From positions 22,340 through 86,339 of the IMG/VR virus record IMGVR_UViG_3300031951_000083: DNA of 64,000 bases; one strand, written 5' to 3'. Every line of letters starts with the position of its first letter. The stretch's first letter is position 1. Both the position numbers and the translations under genes were made by a program. This DNA comes from a virus. The notes beneath the pieces were generated by a model, which did not search any database, was not told the origin of the DNA, and was given only the letters and a program-made list of their open reading frames with translations. Below, in pieces: positions 22,372 to 32,182 of this stretch.

Positions 22372-23450
22372 CATTAAGAGATCAACGGCAAAAAGAATTT
22401 GCTGAAACCTGGATAAGCAGTGGTAAACGAGGCATATTGTATCTATGTGCTAGATTTGGTAAGATCCGCACGAGCATCAATGCATTCAAGAAATTGAAGC
22501 CTAAAAGCATACTCATTGCCTATCCAGACAACAAGATCAGAGATTCCTGGAAAGCAGATTTTGAATATCTGAAGTATGATGATGATCATGATCATGTCAC
22601 ATACACTACACACCTTTCTATGCATAAGTATGTGGATGAGGTGTTTGATATTGTGGTGATTGATGAAATTCACTTACTGTCTGAAAATCAAATAGTTGCA
22701 GCACAGGACCTCCTGAAGAATAATCCCGTAGTGCTTGGCTTAACAGGCACCTTGTCCAAATGGACAGAAGAAACACTATTGCGAGAACTGGATTTACCAG
22801 TTGTTGCAGAATATCCCATTGAGCAAGCTATTGAGGAAGGTGTAATTACAGACTACGAAATCATTATTAGAACAGTTCCTTTGGACAACAGAGTTAAGAT
22901 GGACTTCAAAGGAAAGATTCGTACAGAGAAGCAGCAGTTTGATAATTACACCAAGGCAATCAATTACAACCAGATAGTTGGTAGGGAAACTATGTTTCTC
23001 AGACTTGCTAGAATGCGCATCATCCAAAACAGTATTGCTAAAAAGGAACTTACCAAAAGAATATTACAGCAACACAAAGATGATCGTATTCTTGTATTTT
23101 GTGGTGTGACAAAGATTGCTGATGAGTTGGGAATTCCTTCCTATCACAGCAAGGCTGGAGAGAAAGAAGTGTTTGACAAGTTTGCTGAAGGTGAAGGTAA
23201 TCACTTAGCAGTGGTGAAGATAGGTAACACAGGAGTTACCTATAAACCACTTAACATGGTGATTATCAACTACTTTGATAGTAATGCTGAAAATCTAGCA
23301 CAGAAGATCAATAGATGTATGGCTATGGAATACAACAATCCAGAGAAAAAAGCCATCATATATATCATCTGTACTAACGAGGAAGTTGAGCGAAACTGGT
23401 TGAAAAAAGCTCTTGCATTCTTCGATAAAGACAAAATCAGATTTGCCTAA
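22368..23450 (+). CDS. superfamily 2 DNA/RNA helicase
   Basis: This 360-aa protein has motif I in reduced form (LCARFGKIRTS), motif II VVIDEIHLL (DEIH, residues 99-102), motif III GLTGTLSKW, and C-terminal motifs ILVFCGVTKIAD and QKINRCMA (motif VI). The Walker A Gly-rich loop is ARFGK rather than G..GKT. Length and motif order fit compact phage DEAD/SNF2-type helicases that remodel forks or recombination intermediates. Confidence 0.85.
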   Translation: MTLRDQRQKEFAETWISSGKRGILYLCARFGKIRTSINAFKKLKPKSILIAYPDNKIRDSWKADFEYLKYDDDHDHVTYTTHLSMHKYVDEVFDIVVIDEIHLLSENQIVAAQDLLKNNPVVLGLTGTLSKWTEETLLRELDLPVVAEYPIEQAIEEGVITDYEIIIRTVPLDNRVKMDFKGKIRTEKQQFDNYTKAINYNQIVGRETMFLRLARMRIIQNSIAKKELTKRILQQHKDDRILVFCGVTKIADELGIPSYHSKAGEKEVFDKFAEGEGNHLAVVKIGNTGVTYKPLNMVIINYFDSNAENLAQKINRCMAMEYNNPEKKAIIYIICTNEEVERNWLKKALAFFDKDKIRFA

Positions 23451-23504
23451 ATCACTTGTATTTCGTATCTTTATCACACTAAACTACATAAATAAACAAG
23501 AAAA

Positions 23505-24176
23505 ATGGCAAGTAAATTAATCGGTATTGTGGGCCCAACTGGTACAGGTAAGTCCACAGCAATCAAGCATTTGAATCCAGAAGAAACGTACATCATTAAC
23601 GTAGCAAAGAAAGAATTACCTTTCAAAGGTTCTGAAAAACTGTATAACACAGAGAAGAAGAATTACAAAGAGGTAGATGATGCAAACGAAATCACACGCT
23701 TGTTGAAGACGCTTTCAGAAAAAGCTCCTCATATCAAGAATGTTGTAATTGAGGACAGTAACTACATCATGGGTTTCAATATGGTGGCAAAGGCTACAGA
23801 AACAGGTTTCACCAAGTTTAGCCTGATGGCAAAAGACATGGTGGATATGTTTAGAGAAGCTCGTAAGTTGCGTGATGATATTACAGTGTTCTATATCACT
23901 CACCCTGAAACTATTGAAGATGGTGGTGATATTGTGGGTTACAAAATCAAAACTGCAGGTAAGCTGATTGATAACCAAGTGTTATTGGAAGGTTTGCTTA
24001 CAGTGTGCTTGTACACACATGTTGAAGAGAACAAGGAAGGTGTTGTAAGTTACTATTTCGTAACCAACAGATTCAAGAAATATCCAGCTAAGAGTCCTGA
24101 TGGAATGTTTGCAGAGGTGAAGATTCCAAACAACCTGCAGCTGGTAGTAGACACAGTAAAAGAGTATTATTCATAA
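23505..24176 (+). CDS. Sak4-like P-loop ATPase
   Basis: This 223-aa protein starts KLIGIVGPTGTGKSTAIKHL (Walker A 10-18) and has the Walker B-like stretch NVVIEDSNYIMG and the sensor-like VFYITHPETIEDGG. The organisation matches AAA_24/Sak4-type phage nucleotide-binding proteins, which act with SSB in single-strand annealing recombination. The probable SSB two genes downstream supports this. Confidence 0.75.
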   Translation: MASKLIGIVGPTGTGKSTAIKHLNPEETYIINVAKKELPFKGSEKLYNTEKKNYKEVDDANEITRLLKTLSEKAPHIKNVVIEDSNYIMGFNMVAKATETGFTKFSLMAKDMVDMFREARKLRDDITVFYITHPETIEDGGDIVGYKIKTAGKLIDNQVLLEGLLTVCLYTHVEENKEGVVSYYFVTNRFKKYPAKSPDGMFAEVKIPNNLQLVVDTVKEYYS

Positions 24177-24188
24177 AACCAAAAAATT

Positions 24189-24470
24189 ATGCGTGACCAA
24201 GTGTATAATCCCGAAGGAGCTACATTAAGACAAAATCCTCTTACTATAGATGAAGCAGTACCATCAGGGTTACCAACCCTCACTGATCAAGAAGTGTTAC
24301 AGCAACACAATATATTCATTGAATTCTTGTCAGTGGGAGCAATGATTAGAATAGGATGTAAAACCATACCTTTTAGATCAGCAAAGGAAGCTATCGAAGA
24401 GCTGTATGCTTACGTAAACAATCCTAAGAGAGAAATCGAACGTTGGAAAAAAATCTTTAATAAACAATAA
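24189..24470 (+). CDS. small protein with an IGCKTIPF motif
   Basis: This 93-aa protein contains AMIRIGCKTIPFRSAKEAIE, which resembles the VGCQ-IPFEK module of the 5.6-9.5 kb accessory family. The rest is not recognised. It lies between the ATPase and the SSB candidate. Confidence 0.55.
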   Translation: MRDQVYNPEGATLRQNPLTIDEAVPSGLPTLTDQEVLQQHNIFIEFLSVGAMIRIGCKTIPFRSAKEAIEELYAYVNNPKREIERWKKIFNKQ

Positions 24471-24481
24471 AACAAAACAAA

Positions 24482-25345
24482 ATGAGCGGAATCTCAGGAG
24501 AAAAACGACAATCACTACCCGAAGTAAGTAAGAAAGTTGGCTTATTTGAAGCAAAAGTAATTGCTATCAACCCATCTGCAGAAGAGTACAAGGATATGAC
24601 AGGTGTGGATTTGCCAGCAGAAAGCAAGTTAACAGAGTATTTAGGCAAAAGCAAGGATGATAATACATTCTTGCGTGTTGATGTTTGGCTGCAGGAAATT
24701 AAGAATGGTGACAAGTTCAAGGTTACATTCTTCCTGGAAGACAAAGATCGTGAAAACAAAGATGGTACCAAGAAGCAGTATATCAATAACATTGGTAGCT
24801 GTACGTGGGCTGCTGACGAGAATGATTTACCTGAATGGTTTACGAAGCGTGAGTATCGTGTAGCCAAGATGGGTGAAGAAGATTTGTATAGCTTCCTCCG
24901 TGTATGGCTGGGTGAACTGGATTATGCTAAAGAAAGCACAGTGTTACAGCTTGAGTGGAAGAAACTGATGAAAGGTAATGTGAAGGATCTGAAGGATCAG
25001 GTTGATGGTGCGTATTCTGTAAATGTTGTTGCGTTAGCCACTGTATCTGTAAAAGAGAAAGATGGTGAAACCAAGGAATATCAGAGCATCTACAACAAGG
25101 CATTCCTTCCAGCCTATTATCTGAAGAACTTCCGTCTGGTTGATTACAATAGTGCCACTGTTCAAAGCGGTTTGCGTGCTAAGAAATCAAAAGACCTGAA
25201 GCCTCATGAGCGTTTTGTTCTGACTGTTACAGGTGAGTATGGTTGCAAAGACTATTATACTCTGCGTGATATTCAGGAATACAATGCAGATGATAATCTG
25301 GTAGCTTCTGATGCACCTCTGACAACAGATGGTGATGATTATTAA
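24482..25345 (+). CDS. probable single-stranded DNA-binding protein
   Basis: This 287-aa protein has a large central beta domain and an acidic C-terminal tail ending TTDGDDY, like SSB tails that recruit partners. It sits between a Sak4-like ATPase and the primase and is followed by a strong terminator, implying high expression. There is no clear OB-fold signature by eye, so the call rests on context, size and tail. Confidence 0.45.
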   Translation: MSGISGEKRQSLPEVSKKVGLFEAKVIAINPSAEEYKDMTGVDLPAESKLTEYLGKSKDDNTFLRVDVWLQEIKNGDKFKVTFFLEDKDRENKDGTKKQYINNIGSCTWAADENDLPEWFTKREYRVAKMGEEDLYSFLRVWLGELDYAKESTVLQLEWKKLMKGNVKDLKDQVDGAYSVNVVALATVSVKEKDGETKEYQSIYNKAFLPAYYLKNFRLVDYNSATVQSGLRAKKSKDLKPHERFVLTVTGEYGCKDYYTLRDIQEYNADDNLVASDAPLTTDGDDY

Positions 25346-25360
25346 ACAATAATTCTTAAC

Positions 25361-25393
25361 AAGCCCTCACTAGAAATGGTGGGGGCTTTTATT
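25361..25393 (+). terminator. rho-independent terminator
   Basis: AGCCCTCAC (25362-25370) pairs with GTGGGGGCT (25379-25387), followed by TTTTATTTTT. Confidence 0.85.
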
Positions 25394-25401
25394 TTTGCGT
25401 T

Positions 25402-25782
25402 ATGGTAACACTTACAGTTAGTGTAGGAGAGCTCATTGATAGATATAGCATCCTACACATCAAGAGTAAAAAAATCACAGATATAGACAAGCTTGGTAAA
25501 GTAGAAAATGAAAAACAAGCATTGTTACGACTTGTAAGTGATTATATAATCAATCCTGTTATGGGTGATTTGTATCAAGACTTGATTGGCGTAAACCTTC
25601 AGTTGTGGGATATAGAGGATAAGCTTCGTGATTTTGAAAGACAAGGCAAGTTTGATGAAGAGTTTGTTTCTTGTGCAAGATCAGTGTATATTCTCAATGA
25701 TCAGCGTCATCAGCTGAAGACAAAGATCAATCTAATGACAAATTCACCCAACGAGGTTAAACAATACACAGAATACAAATGA
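25402..25782 (+). CDS. DUF6165 family protein
   Basis: This 126-aa protein matches the DUF6165 pattern: VSVGELIDRYSILHIKSKKI, LWDIEDKLRDFE, FVSCARSVYILNDQRHQLK and a closing EVKQYTEY. In bacteria and phages this family is often near sugar-nucleotide or glycan genes; its activity is unknown. It is coupled to the primase by an ATGA overlap. Confidence 0.75.
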   Translation: MVTLTVSVGELIDRYSILHIKSKKITDIDKLGKVENEKQALLRLVSDYIINPVMGDLYQDLIGVNLQLWDIEDKLRDFERQGKFDEEFVSCARSVYILNDQRHQLKTKINLMTNSPNEVKQYTEYK

Positions 25783-26783
25783 TTACAGGAGAAATAAAGG
25801 TGAGACTCACACCTGAAGCGGTGCTTAAGAAAATATCAGAGTATGATATATTCAGATATTACATGCCAGATAAAACCTGGAAAGTGAATCAAGCTACGCT
25901 ATCTCCATTCAGAAACGAGAGAAACCCATCCTTCGTAATAGGTAACAAGAGAGGTTTTCTGTCATTCATAGACTTTGGTGACACCTCTAAAAAAGGTGAT
26001 TGTTTCACGTTCGTAAAGCTTTTGTTCAATCTACGTACCATGGATGATGTCCTGAAGATGATTGATAAAGATTTCGGACTAGGGTTTTCAAACAATACCT
26101 CCACTGAAAAGTATAAACAAATCGTCAAGGAGTACAAACAGCCTGAAGAGGTTGGTAAGCGCTACTCTCTTATACAAGTGGTTACACGCAAGTTTACAAA
26201 CGAAGAATTGGCATATTGGAACCAGTATTACCAGAGCCTTGATGATCTTAGAGCAAACAACATATATGCCATTAAGAAACTCTATCTCAATAGGCAGTTG
26301 TTTCATCTGAAGGACACAGAGCTCAGATTTGGTTATTTCTATGATGGACATTGGAAAATCTACCGCCCATTTGCTGATAAGAAAAGTAAATGGATCCCCA
26401 ACAATGTTCCTATTACAGCCATGGATGGTAAGGAAGATATCACTAATTGTAGCATAGCCATCATTAATAAGTCCAAGAAAGACTATATGGTGATGAAGAA
26501 AGTGTTCCCTTGCTGTTGTGCTGTCCAGAACGAAGGATTGGGTTGTTTCTCTGATGGTAATGTTGAATATCTAAAAGCAAACTCTGATAGACAGATACTG
26601 AGTTTTGATAGTGACGAAACTGGTGTAAAGAATTCTCTACAGATTACAGAACTCTTTGGTTTTGAATATACTAACGTCCCACGTAAGTATTTGTCTGAAG
26701 GTATCAAAGACTGGGCAGATCTTGCCAAGGCTCACGGACTAAAAGCTGTTGAGTTTCATCTGAAAGAAAAACAATTGATATGA
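25779..26783 (+). CDS. DnaG-like primase
   Basis: This 334-aa protein opens with a CHC2-like fold lacking most zinc ligands (TLSPFRNERNPSFVIGNKRG, SFIDFGDTSKKGDCFTFVKL). The C-terminal Toprim-like part has QNEG and the acidic pair LSFDSDETG, followed by a ...DWADLAKAHG helix. This fits a phage primase in which the zinc site has degenerated. It would prime for the family B polymerase with the helicase at 20871. Confidence 0.8.
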   Translation: MITGEIKVRLTPEAVLKKISEYDIFRYYMPDKTWKVNQATLSPFRNERNPSFVIGNKRGFLSFIDFGDTSKKGDCFTFVKLLFNLRTMDDVLKMIDKDFGLGFSNNTSTEKYKQIVKEYKQPEEVGKRYSLIQVVTRKFTNEELAYWNQYYQSLDDLRANNIYAIKKLYLNRQLFHLKDTELRFGYFYDGHWKIYRPFADKKSKWIPNNVPITAMDGKEDITNCSIAIINKSKKDYMVMKKVFPCCCAVQNEGLGCFSDGNVEYLKANSDRQILSFDSDETGVKNSLQITELFGFEYTNVPRKYLSEGIKDWADLAKAHGLKAVEFHLKEKQLI

Positions 26784-27004
26784 AGGACTTAGAAAATCTC
26801 AAGAAAGAAATCGGTTTCAACATTGAATGGTTGGAAACAAGTGAAGGAGATGTAATAGAATGCATCTCTATCGAGAATCTGGAAGGGGCACTTTCCAGAT
26901 TTTTTGGTAAAAGAATATCCCTCAATCCTGATCAAGAGGAATCGGTTGAGGAAGAGAAACCAAAGTTTAAACAGTTAGAAATGTTTCAAGATGGATTGGA
27001 GTAA
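26780..27004 (+). CDS. small acidic protein with PIP-like end
   Basis: This 74-aa protein ends KFKQLEMFQDGLE. The Q..(L/M)F ending resembles a clamp-binding motif but is not decisive. It overlaps both the primase and the UDG homologue. Confidence 0.55.
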   Translation: MKDLENLKKEIGFNIEWLETSEGDVIECISIENLEGALSRFFGKRISLNPDQEESVEEEKPKFKQLEMFQDGLE

Positions 27005-27713
27005 ATTCAGTGACAAGTTTGATGAGAGTTGGCATGATAAGGTGAGACCTTTTATTGAGAGCGAAGAGTGTGACAAGATTTATGAATTCCTCAAGAAGGA
27101 ATCTAAAAGAGGGAAGAAGATTGCTCCTCTATCTGCAAACACTTACAGAGCTTTCAAGGAAACATCTCTAACCAATCTCAAGGTGATATTGCTAGGCATG
27201 TGCCCCTATCACACAATGACTTATACAGGAGAATATGTAGCAGATGGTTTGCTCATGGGTTGTTCTGTAACAAACAGGATGCAGCCCTCTCTGGAACAGT
27301 TCTATGGAGCTATTGAAAGAGAACTCTATGATGGACTAGATCTCAAGCATTATAAAACTCCAGACGTAAGCTATCTAGCTTCCCAGGGTGTACTAATGCT
27401 TAACGCAGCTCTTACAACAGAAATCAATAAGGCAGGCTCACATATGGCTTTATGGGAACCTTTCACCAAGTATTTCTTTGAAGAGATGATTGCTACAGCA
27501 GGCGTACCTATTATATTTCTAGGTAAGGAAGCAGCAAAATATGAGAAGTATGTAGCACCTTTTACATGGTCATTTAAACTCAGTCACCCTGCATCAGCAG
27601 CTTACAAGAATACTGACTGGGATAGTGAAGGAGTGTTCAAGAAAGTAAACAACATTCTTAAACAGAACAACGGTTATGAAATTAGCTGGTTGTGCGAAGA
27701 AGCCCCGTTTTAA
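26991..27713 (+). CDS. ung: uracil-DNA glycosylase homologue, catalytic Asp replaced
   Basis: This 240-aa protein follows family 1 UDG order: VILLGMCPYH (family GQDPYH), then LLMGCSVTNRMQPSL, GVLMLNAALTTEINKAGSH, IFLGKEAAKYEKY and LSHPASAAY (family HPSP). In the first motif the water-activating Asp is Cys71 and the preceding Gln is Met. Ung activity should therefore be lost or changed. The homologue could serve as a DNA-binding or processivity-type factor, as poxvirus D4 does, or have another specificity. It is in the replication block; dUTPase is encoded at 39.4 kb. Confidence 0.8.
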   Translation: MDWSKFSDKFDESWHDKVRPFIESEECDKIYEFLKKESKRGKKIAPLSANTYRAFKETSLTNLKVILLGMCPYHTMTYTGEYVADGLLMGCSVTNRMQPSLEQFYGAIERELYDGLDLKHYKTPDVSYLASQGVLMLNAALTTEINKAGSHMALWEPFTKYFFEEMIATAGVPIIFLGKEAAKYEKYVAPFTWSFKLSHPASAAYKNTDWDSEGVFKKVNNILKQNNGYEISWLCEEAPF

Positions 27714-27715
27714 TT

Positions 27716-28030
27716 ATGCTAGTCAAAATTGAAGATCTGAAGATAGGTGATGAGATACTCATTGGTGCTAACAGTAATGTTATGCGTGCAAGAGTGATGA
27801 GAGATCCAAGACCAATGAAAACTCAACCTAGTTATGCAAATCCAGGTGAAACTTTCTACACATCACTCTTACTTGAAGTGATACTTGTAGCAAAAGTTTA
27901 CACATACAAATTTGCTAACAAAGTGCACACATATACAAAGAAGACATATATGTGCGAGGGTGAATACAATCATCAAAAGAGAGTGGATCTGAATCGTAAA
28001 AACATTTGGTTACTTGAAAAAAAAGTATAA
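27716..28030 (+). CDS. hypothetical small beta protein
   Basis: The start at ATG 27716 (MLVKIEDLKIGDEILIGANS) gives 104 aa. KIGDEILI is typical of small barrel domains. Not recognised further. Confidence 0.6.
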   Translation: MLVKIEDLKIGDEILIGANSNVMRARVMRDPRPMKTQPSYANPGETFYTSLLLEVILVAKVYTYKFANKVHTYTKKTYMCEGEYNHQKRVDLNRKNIWLLEKKV

Positions 28031-28033
28031 TAT

Positions 28034-28411
28034 ATGGAAATCAACGGTCTTAAAGTAGAAATTGGAGACTTTGTAATCATTGCTTGTGACAACCATTTAT
28101 ATTATGGTTGGGTTGCAGGAACAGGTGTTGGTAACAGCACATTGCAGTTTTACACAGTTCCAGTTGTTAATGCCACTGCAAAAAGTTATGAAGACTGGAA
28201 ACTAAATCTTGATACTACCACCTATTTGGGACGTAGATTCTCTAAAGGATTCACTGTCAAAAGTCTCTACAAAACCTACATAAACACAGTGGGTAATTGG
28301 AGAGTGATGGTGGTAAAAGAACCAGACCTACTGTTTGCAGATGAAGAAAAAAATGAAGCATACATTAAAGCAAAAGAAACATTAATCAAGTTAAATTTCC
28401 TCAAATCATGA
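28034..28411 (+). CDS. hypothetical small beta protein
   Basis: This 125-aa protein starts similarly to its neighbour (LKVEIGDFVIIACDNHLYYG), suggesting a related barrel. It overlaps the rIIA-like gene by 4 nt. Confidence 0.6.
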   Translation: MEINGLKVEIGDFVIIACDNHLYYGWVAGTGVGNSTLQFYTVPVVNATAKSYEDWKLNLDTTTYLGRRFSKGFTVKSLYKTYINTVGNWRVMVVKEPDLLFADEEKNEAYIKAKETLIKLNFLKS

Positions 28412-30741
28412 TTTTAGAAAAACAAACCGAAGCGTTAGTACATCAAGAAGGCGAAACACAGGAATCAATTAGCATGTCCCTAGACTTAGATTCTGCTCAG
28501 ATTTTGATGCAGATGTTAAGTAAGAATCTCTATTCAGATTCGATAGGCTCTACTATCCGTGAGTGTGCAAGTAATGCACTGGATAGTCACAGAAGAGCTG
28601 GTGTGGACGAACCAATTATTGTTTCCTTACAAAAAAACCAAGAGGACAACTTTGAGTTCTCTGTAGAAGATTTTGGTACTGGTTTAGATGCTGAAGACGT
28701 AAAGAATATTATCAGCAAATATGGTAAGTCTACCAAACGTAACAGTGCTAACGAGTTAGGTATGATGGGCTTAGGTTTCAAGGCACCATTAGCATATTCT
28801 TCCAGCTTCTACTTTGTGTGTCGTAAGGATGGTATGGAGCGCAAGTATATGATGTATGAAGGTGAAGATGTGAACACAATTGACCTTCTGTATGAAACTC
28901 CCACTACAGAACGCAATGGTGTGAAGGTGATTGTTCCTATTGATTACAGTGACCGTTACATATTCAGAAACAAGATCAGAGAGCAGCTTGCTTATTTTGA
29001 GAATGTTTACTTCAATGCAGAAGCTATTGATAATGATTTCTCTATTATTCGTAGTGAACATTTTCAATTTTCAGAACTGGCTAGTGATTCAAGCTTACAC
29101 ATCTGTTTGGATAATGTGTATTATCCTTTAGATTTCAATAAGCTGGAGATCTCTAGAATCTACATTCCTGTTGCACTTCGTTTCAGTCTTACAGATGGTA
29201 TCTATCCCACTCCAAACCGAGAGTCTATTAGATATACACAAGAAGCTAAAGACATCATTCTCAACAAGTTATCCTTGATGGCTAATTATTTTGTCGAAAA
29301 GTATAATGCCTCTGTGGAAAATTGTAAAGACGTTCCTACAATAGTTGATTATTTAACAAGTAGCTATCGTTATGTCAATCTATCAGAATCAAGGAGATAT
29401 GACATTAGTAATATAATGCAATATGCTAGTGTTAAGATGATTGTACCAAAGCTTGATGGTATAGAACTCTTTGATATAGAAAGACTTGGTAAGATTCAGG
29501 AGTATGTCTTAGATGAATATGCTCCTAAATTCTTTGTAGATGGTAAAAGAATAAGACAGGCCAAGCACTATTACAGACCTACAGCAATTAAGAGTCTTCC
29601 AGAGAGAGTTTACATCTACAGTGGGGATAAATTGCCTGGTATAATGAAAGACTATATCAAGCATCTTCAGAGGTCTTACACAAATGAAGCAATGATTGTC
29701 AAGAAGACAAAGGAATTTAAGCTTTACGGTAAAAAGTTTACAAGTGGTGAATATGATAACTATCACAGAATCATTGGATTAGGAGCATATCCTAAGCATC
29801 AATGGAGACAAGTTATCAAAGAGTTTCAGCACATTGTCAAGCTTCTCTCAGACAATTTTATTGATATAGATAAGCTGGAGATTCCTCAAGAGTTCATTGA
29901 TATGCGTAAAGCAATGAGAGCTCCTTCAGTTAGTCGTGTTAAGGTTACATCCTCAGGACAAACAGTAAGACGCACCAAGCTGAAAGGTGAGATGATCTGT
30001 AAAGTGGCTGAAGATTTGGAACGCTGGGTAGATGGTAAGAATTGTAAATGGGTGAGTAAGACTTTCCAGATGGAAAACTTCCACAAGAATAATTTTATCC
30101 TGGTGTATGGTAGTCAGGAGGAGGTTGAAAAGATGGACAAGTGGTACAAAGCTACAAAAGGAACAAGAGTTCGCTTTGCTGTTCTTAGTGATCGTGAGAT
30201 GAAAGTAGCAAAAGGAATCAATTTACATAACTTGATGTCATTCAGTAAATTTATGGAAGGAAAGAATAAGCCTTTTCAGAGAATAGCAACAGCCTGTCTA
30301 ATTGATAAACTGATGTATGAACACAGACACTTGTTCTCAGAAAAAAATGAACTCTGTAGCATTTCTAAAAGTTTACATGAGATGATTAATGGAATGGAGA
30401 GTTATAGAGATAAACATTTCAAAAACGTAAACGATGATGTTAGAAATATCATCATTGATTATGCTAAAGAAGTGAATGCTTTCGATCCTTCCATCTATGA
30501 TGACTGTAAAAAAGTGGAAGAAATTTCTAAGAAGTTTCCGTTTATTAACGTAATTTTAGGAGAGCTTCCACATTATAATTCTGAAAGAAAAAATGTTTTG
30601 TTGGCTGCATTAGTAGATCTCTTGAAGTATCATAAACATAGAATTAATTGGGAGAACTACAAAATTGTATTGAATGAAGATGCTCCTTTGCAAGAAACAT
30701 TAACAGAAGACACAATAGAAGTGTTAGAAAATCAAGATTAA
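28408..30741 (+). CDS. rIIA-like GHKL ATPase
   Basis: This 777-aa protein has an N-terminal GHKL ATPase domain: N-box STIRECASNALDSHRRAG, G1 box EDFGTGLD and G2 box LGMMGLGFKAPL. A long C-terminal part follows. This is the organisation of T4-type rIIA membrane-integrity proteins. The next gene is rIIB-like, as in the T4 rII locus. In T4 the pair protects against RexAB-type abortive infection. It is followed by a terminator. Confidence 0.8.
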   Translation: MILEKQTEALVHQEGETQESISMSLDLDSAQILMQMLSKNLYSDSIGSTIRECASNALDSHRRAGVDEPIIVSLQKNQEDNFEFSVEDFGTGLDAEDVKNIISKYGKSTKRNSANELGMMGLGFKAPLAYSSSFYFVCRKDGMERKYMMYEGEDVNTIDLLYETPTTERNGVKVIVPIDYSDRYIFRNKIREQLAYFENVYFNAEAIDNDFSIIRSEHFQFSELASDSSLHICLDNVYYPLDFNKLEISRIYIPVALRFSLTDGIYPTPNRESIRYTQEAKDIILNKLSLMANYFVEKYNASVENCKDVPTIVDYLTSSYRYVNLSESRRYDISNIMQYASVKMIVPKLDGIELFDIERLGKIQEYVLDEYAPKFFVDGKRIRQAKHYYRPTAIKSLPERVYIYSGDKLPGIMKDYIKHLQRSYTNEAMIVKKTKEFKLYGKKFTSGEYDNYHRIIGLGAYPKHQWRQVIKEFQHIVKLLSDNFIDIDKLEIPQEFIDMRKAMRAPSVSRVKVTSSGQTVRRTKLKGEMICKVAEDLERWVDGKNCKWVSKTFQMENFHKNNFILVYGSQEEVEKMDKWYKATKGTRVRFAVLSDREMKVAKGINLHNLMSFSKFMEGKNKPFQRIATACLIDKLMYEHRHLFSEKNELCSISKSLHEMINGMESYRDKHFKNVNDDVRNIIIDYAKEVNAFDPSIYDDCKKVEEISKKFPFINVILGELPHYNSERKNVLLAALVDLLKYHKHRINWENYKIVLNEDAPLQETLTEDTIEVLENQD

Positions 30742-30750
30742 TCACAAAAA

Positions 30751-30776
30751 AAGGGGGACTAGTTCCCCCTTCTTAA
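30751..30776 (+). terminator. rho-independent terminator
   Basis: AAGGGGGA and TTCCCCCTT form the stem around CTAG, followed by T's. Confidence 0.8.
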
Positions 30777-30788
30777 AAACCCAATCGT

Positions 30789-32171
30789 ATGAGTATTTTT
30801 AGTTTGAACTGGTTCAAGTCAAAAAGACAAAAGCAAATCCAAGAGTTACAAGAAGAACTGAAACTGAAACGCTTACAAGAAGAGCTATCAAAAACACAGG
30901 GACCTTCTGTTCCACCAGTAAGAGAAAGTGAAAAGCCTTACAAGAAAATCAAGTTGGTAAACAAGGTGTTAACAATTGTTCTTCAAGACGGTAGCATTTT
31001 GTCAAAAATGAAAGCTACTGAAGAAGATTTCAAAGAAGCAAGAGAAGCAACTTCTGAGAAACAACTTCTGGCTATTGTAGCAACTCCAGAACTTGTTGCT
31101 GAAAGACAGAAGCAAGAAGAGCAAGTGAGTAAAATGAAAGCCATTCAAAAAGGCATTGAGGTGTTAAAGAATACTAATGATTTCAGAGTGGAAGACAATG
31201 TTGTTTATCTGAAAGGAATCAACAGAAGCCTGCCTCAATTACTTGTGGAAGAATTCATTCGTATTGTAGACAGCCACGAAAATTGTCCTAATGGAGATTT
31301 GCAAGCAGCTTTAAATGAAGATGAAAAGTATCAATCGCTTAAGCGCTTCTTTATGTGGTGTTGCCTTAACCCACGTGCAGAGGTGGCAAATGAGCTATAT
31401 CGTTTCTTGACAGAGAACAGTTTCCGCATCACCAAGCAGGGCTTCTTTGTAGCATTGAGGAACGTAGTAACACTTCGTTCAGACAATGAGTTGGTTCAGT
31501 TTGTCAGCAATTCCTACAACAAGATTAAAGCTGTATGGAAAAAGAAGCCAGATGATTATTTTGTTATTCAGAACGAAAAGAATGAGTACGTTCTCACCAC
31601 TGTTAATAATCCCACTGGTGATAACAAGATGATCGGTAATCTTACACAGCTTTATTTGGACTTGCCAAACATGGCTGAGAACAGATTTACAGATGATTGG
31701 ACCAAGACTTTTGACATCAGAGTGGGCAGAGTGGTGAACATGCCTATGGAAGAATGTAATTGGAGCACACAGGATTGTGCTGCTGCAGGTTTACATTTCA
31801 CTGCTAATGAGATTCACTATGTAGGATGTGGTGACCAATCTGTTTTAGTCCTCATTAACCCAATGAAGGTGGTTGGTATTGGTCATTTTAAGGGTAGATG
31901 CTATGAGTATTTACCAATCATGACTGTTCCACGTGATGAAGCTACACAAATCTTGCATGATTTGGACTTTGACACACTGGAGCTGGATGAAGATTATGCT
32001 ATCCGTGAATTGGAAGACTTAGCTGAAAAAGCTAAAGCTGGTTTTGTAGCAGAAACTAGTAAACATTCATTCAATCTCCCTCATATTTCAACTGCAGAAA
32101 TTAACAACATTGTTCTGAAGCTTGATGATATAAAGAAAGAGATTAGCAAGAGAGTCGTTTCTTTGGACTAA
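30789..32171 (+). CDS. rIIB-like protein
   Basis: This 460-aa protein begins with a coiled-coil (KRQKQIQELQEELKLKRLQE). The C-terminal half contains CAAAGLHFTANEIHYVGCGD and VLVLINPMKVVGIGHF, the GLH.....y....vlvevnP.dVV pattern of phage rIIB proteins. It follows the rIIA-like gene, so a two-component protective system is likely. Confidence 0.75.
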   Translation: MSIFSLNWFKSKRQKQIQELQEELKLKRLQEELSKTQGPSVPPVRESEKPYKKIKLVNKVLTIVLQDGSILSKMKATEEDFKEAREATSEKQLLAIVATPELVAERQKQEEQVSKMKAIQKGIEVLKNTNDFRVEDNVVYLKGINRSLPQLLVEEFIRIVDSHENCPNGDLQAALNEDEKYQSLKRFFMWCCLNPRAEVANELYRFLTENSFRITKQGFFVALRNVVTLRSDNELVQFVSNSYNKIKAVWKKKPDDYFVIQNEKNEYVLTTVNNPTGDNKMIGNLTQLYLDLPNMAENRFTDDWTKTFDIRVGRVVNMPMEECNWSTQDCAAAGLHFTANEIHYVGCGDQSVLVLINPMKVVGIGHFKGRCYEYLPIMTVPRDEATQILHDLDFDTLELDEDYAIRELEDLAEKAKAGFVAETSKHSFNLPHISTAEINNIVLKLDDIKKEISKRVVSLD

Positions 32172-32182
32172 TTTAACTAGGG

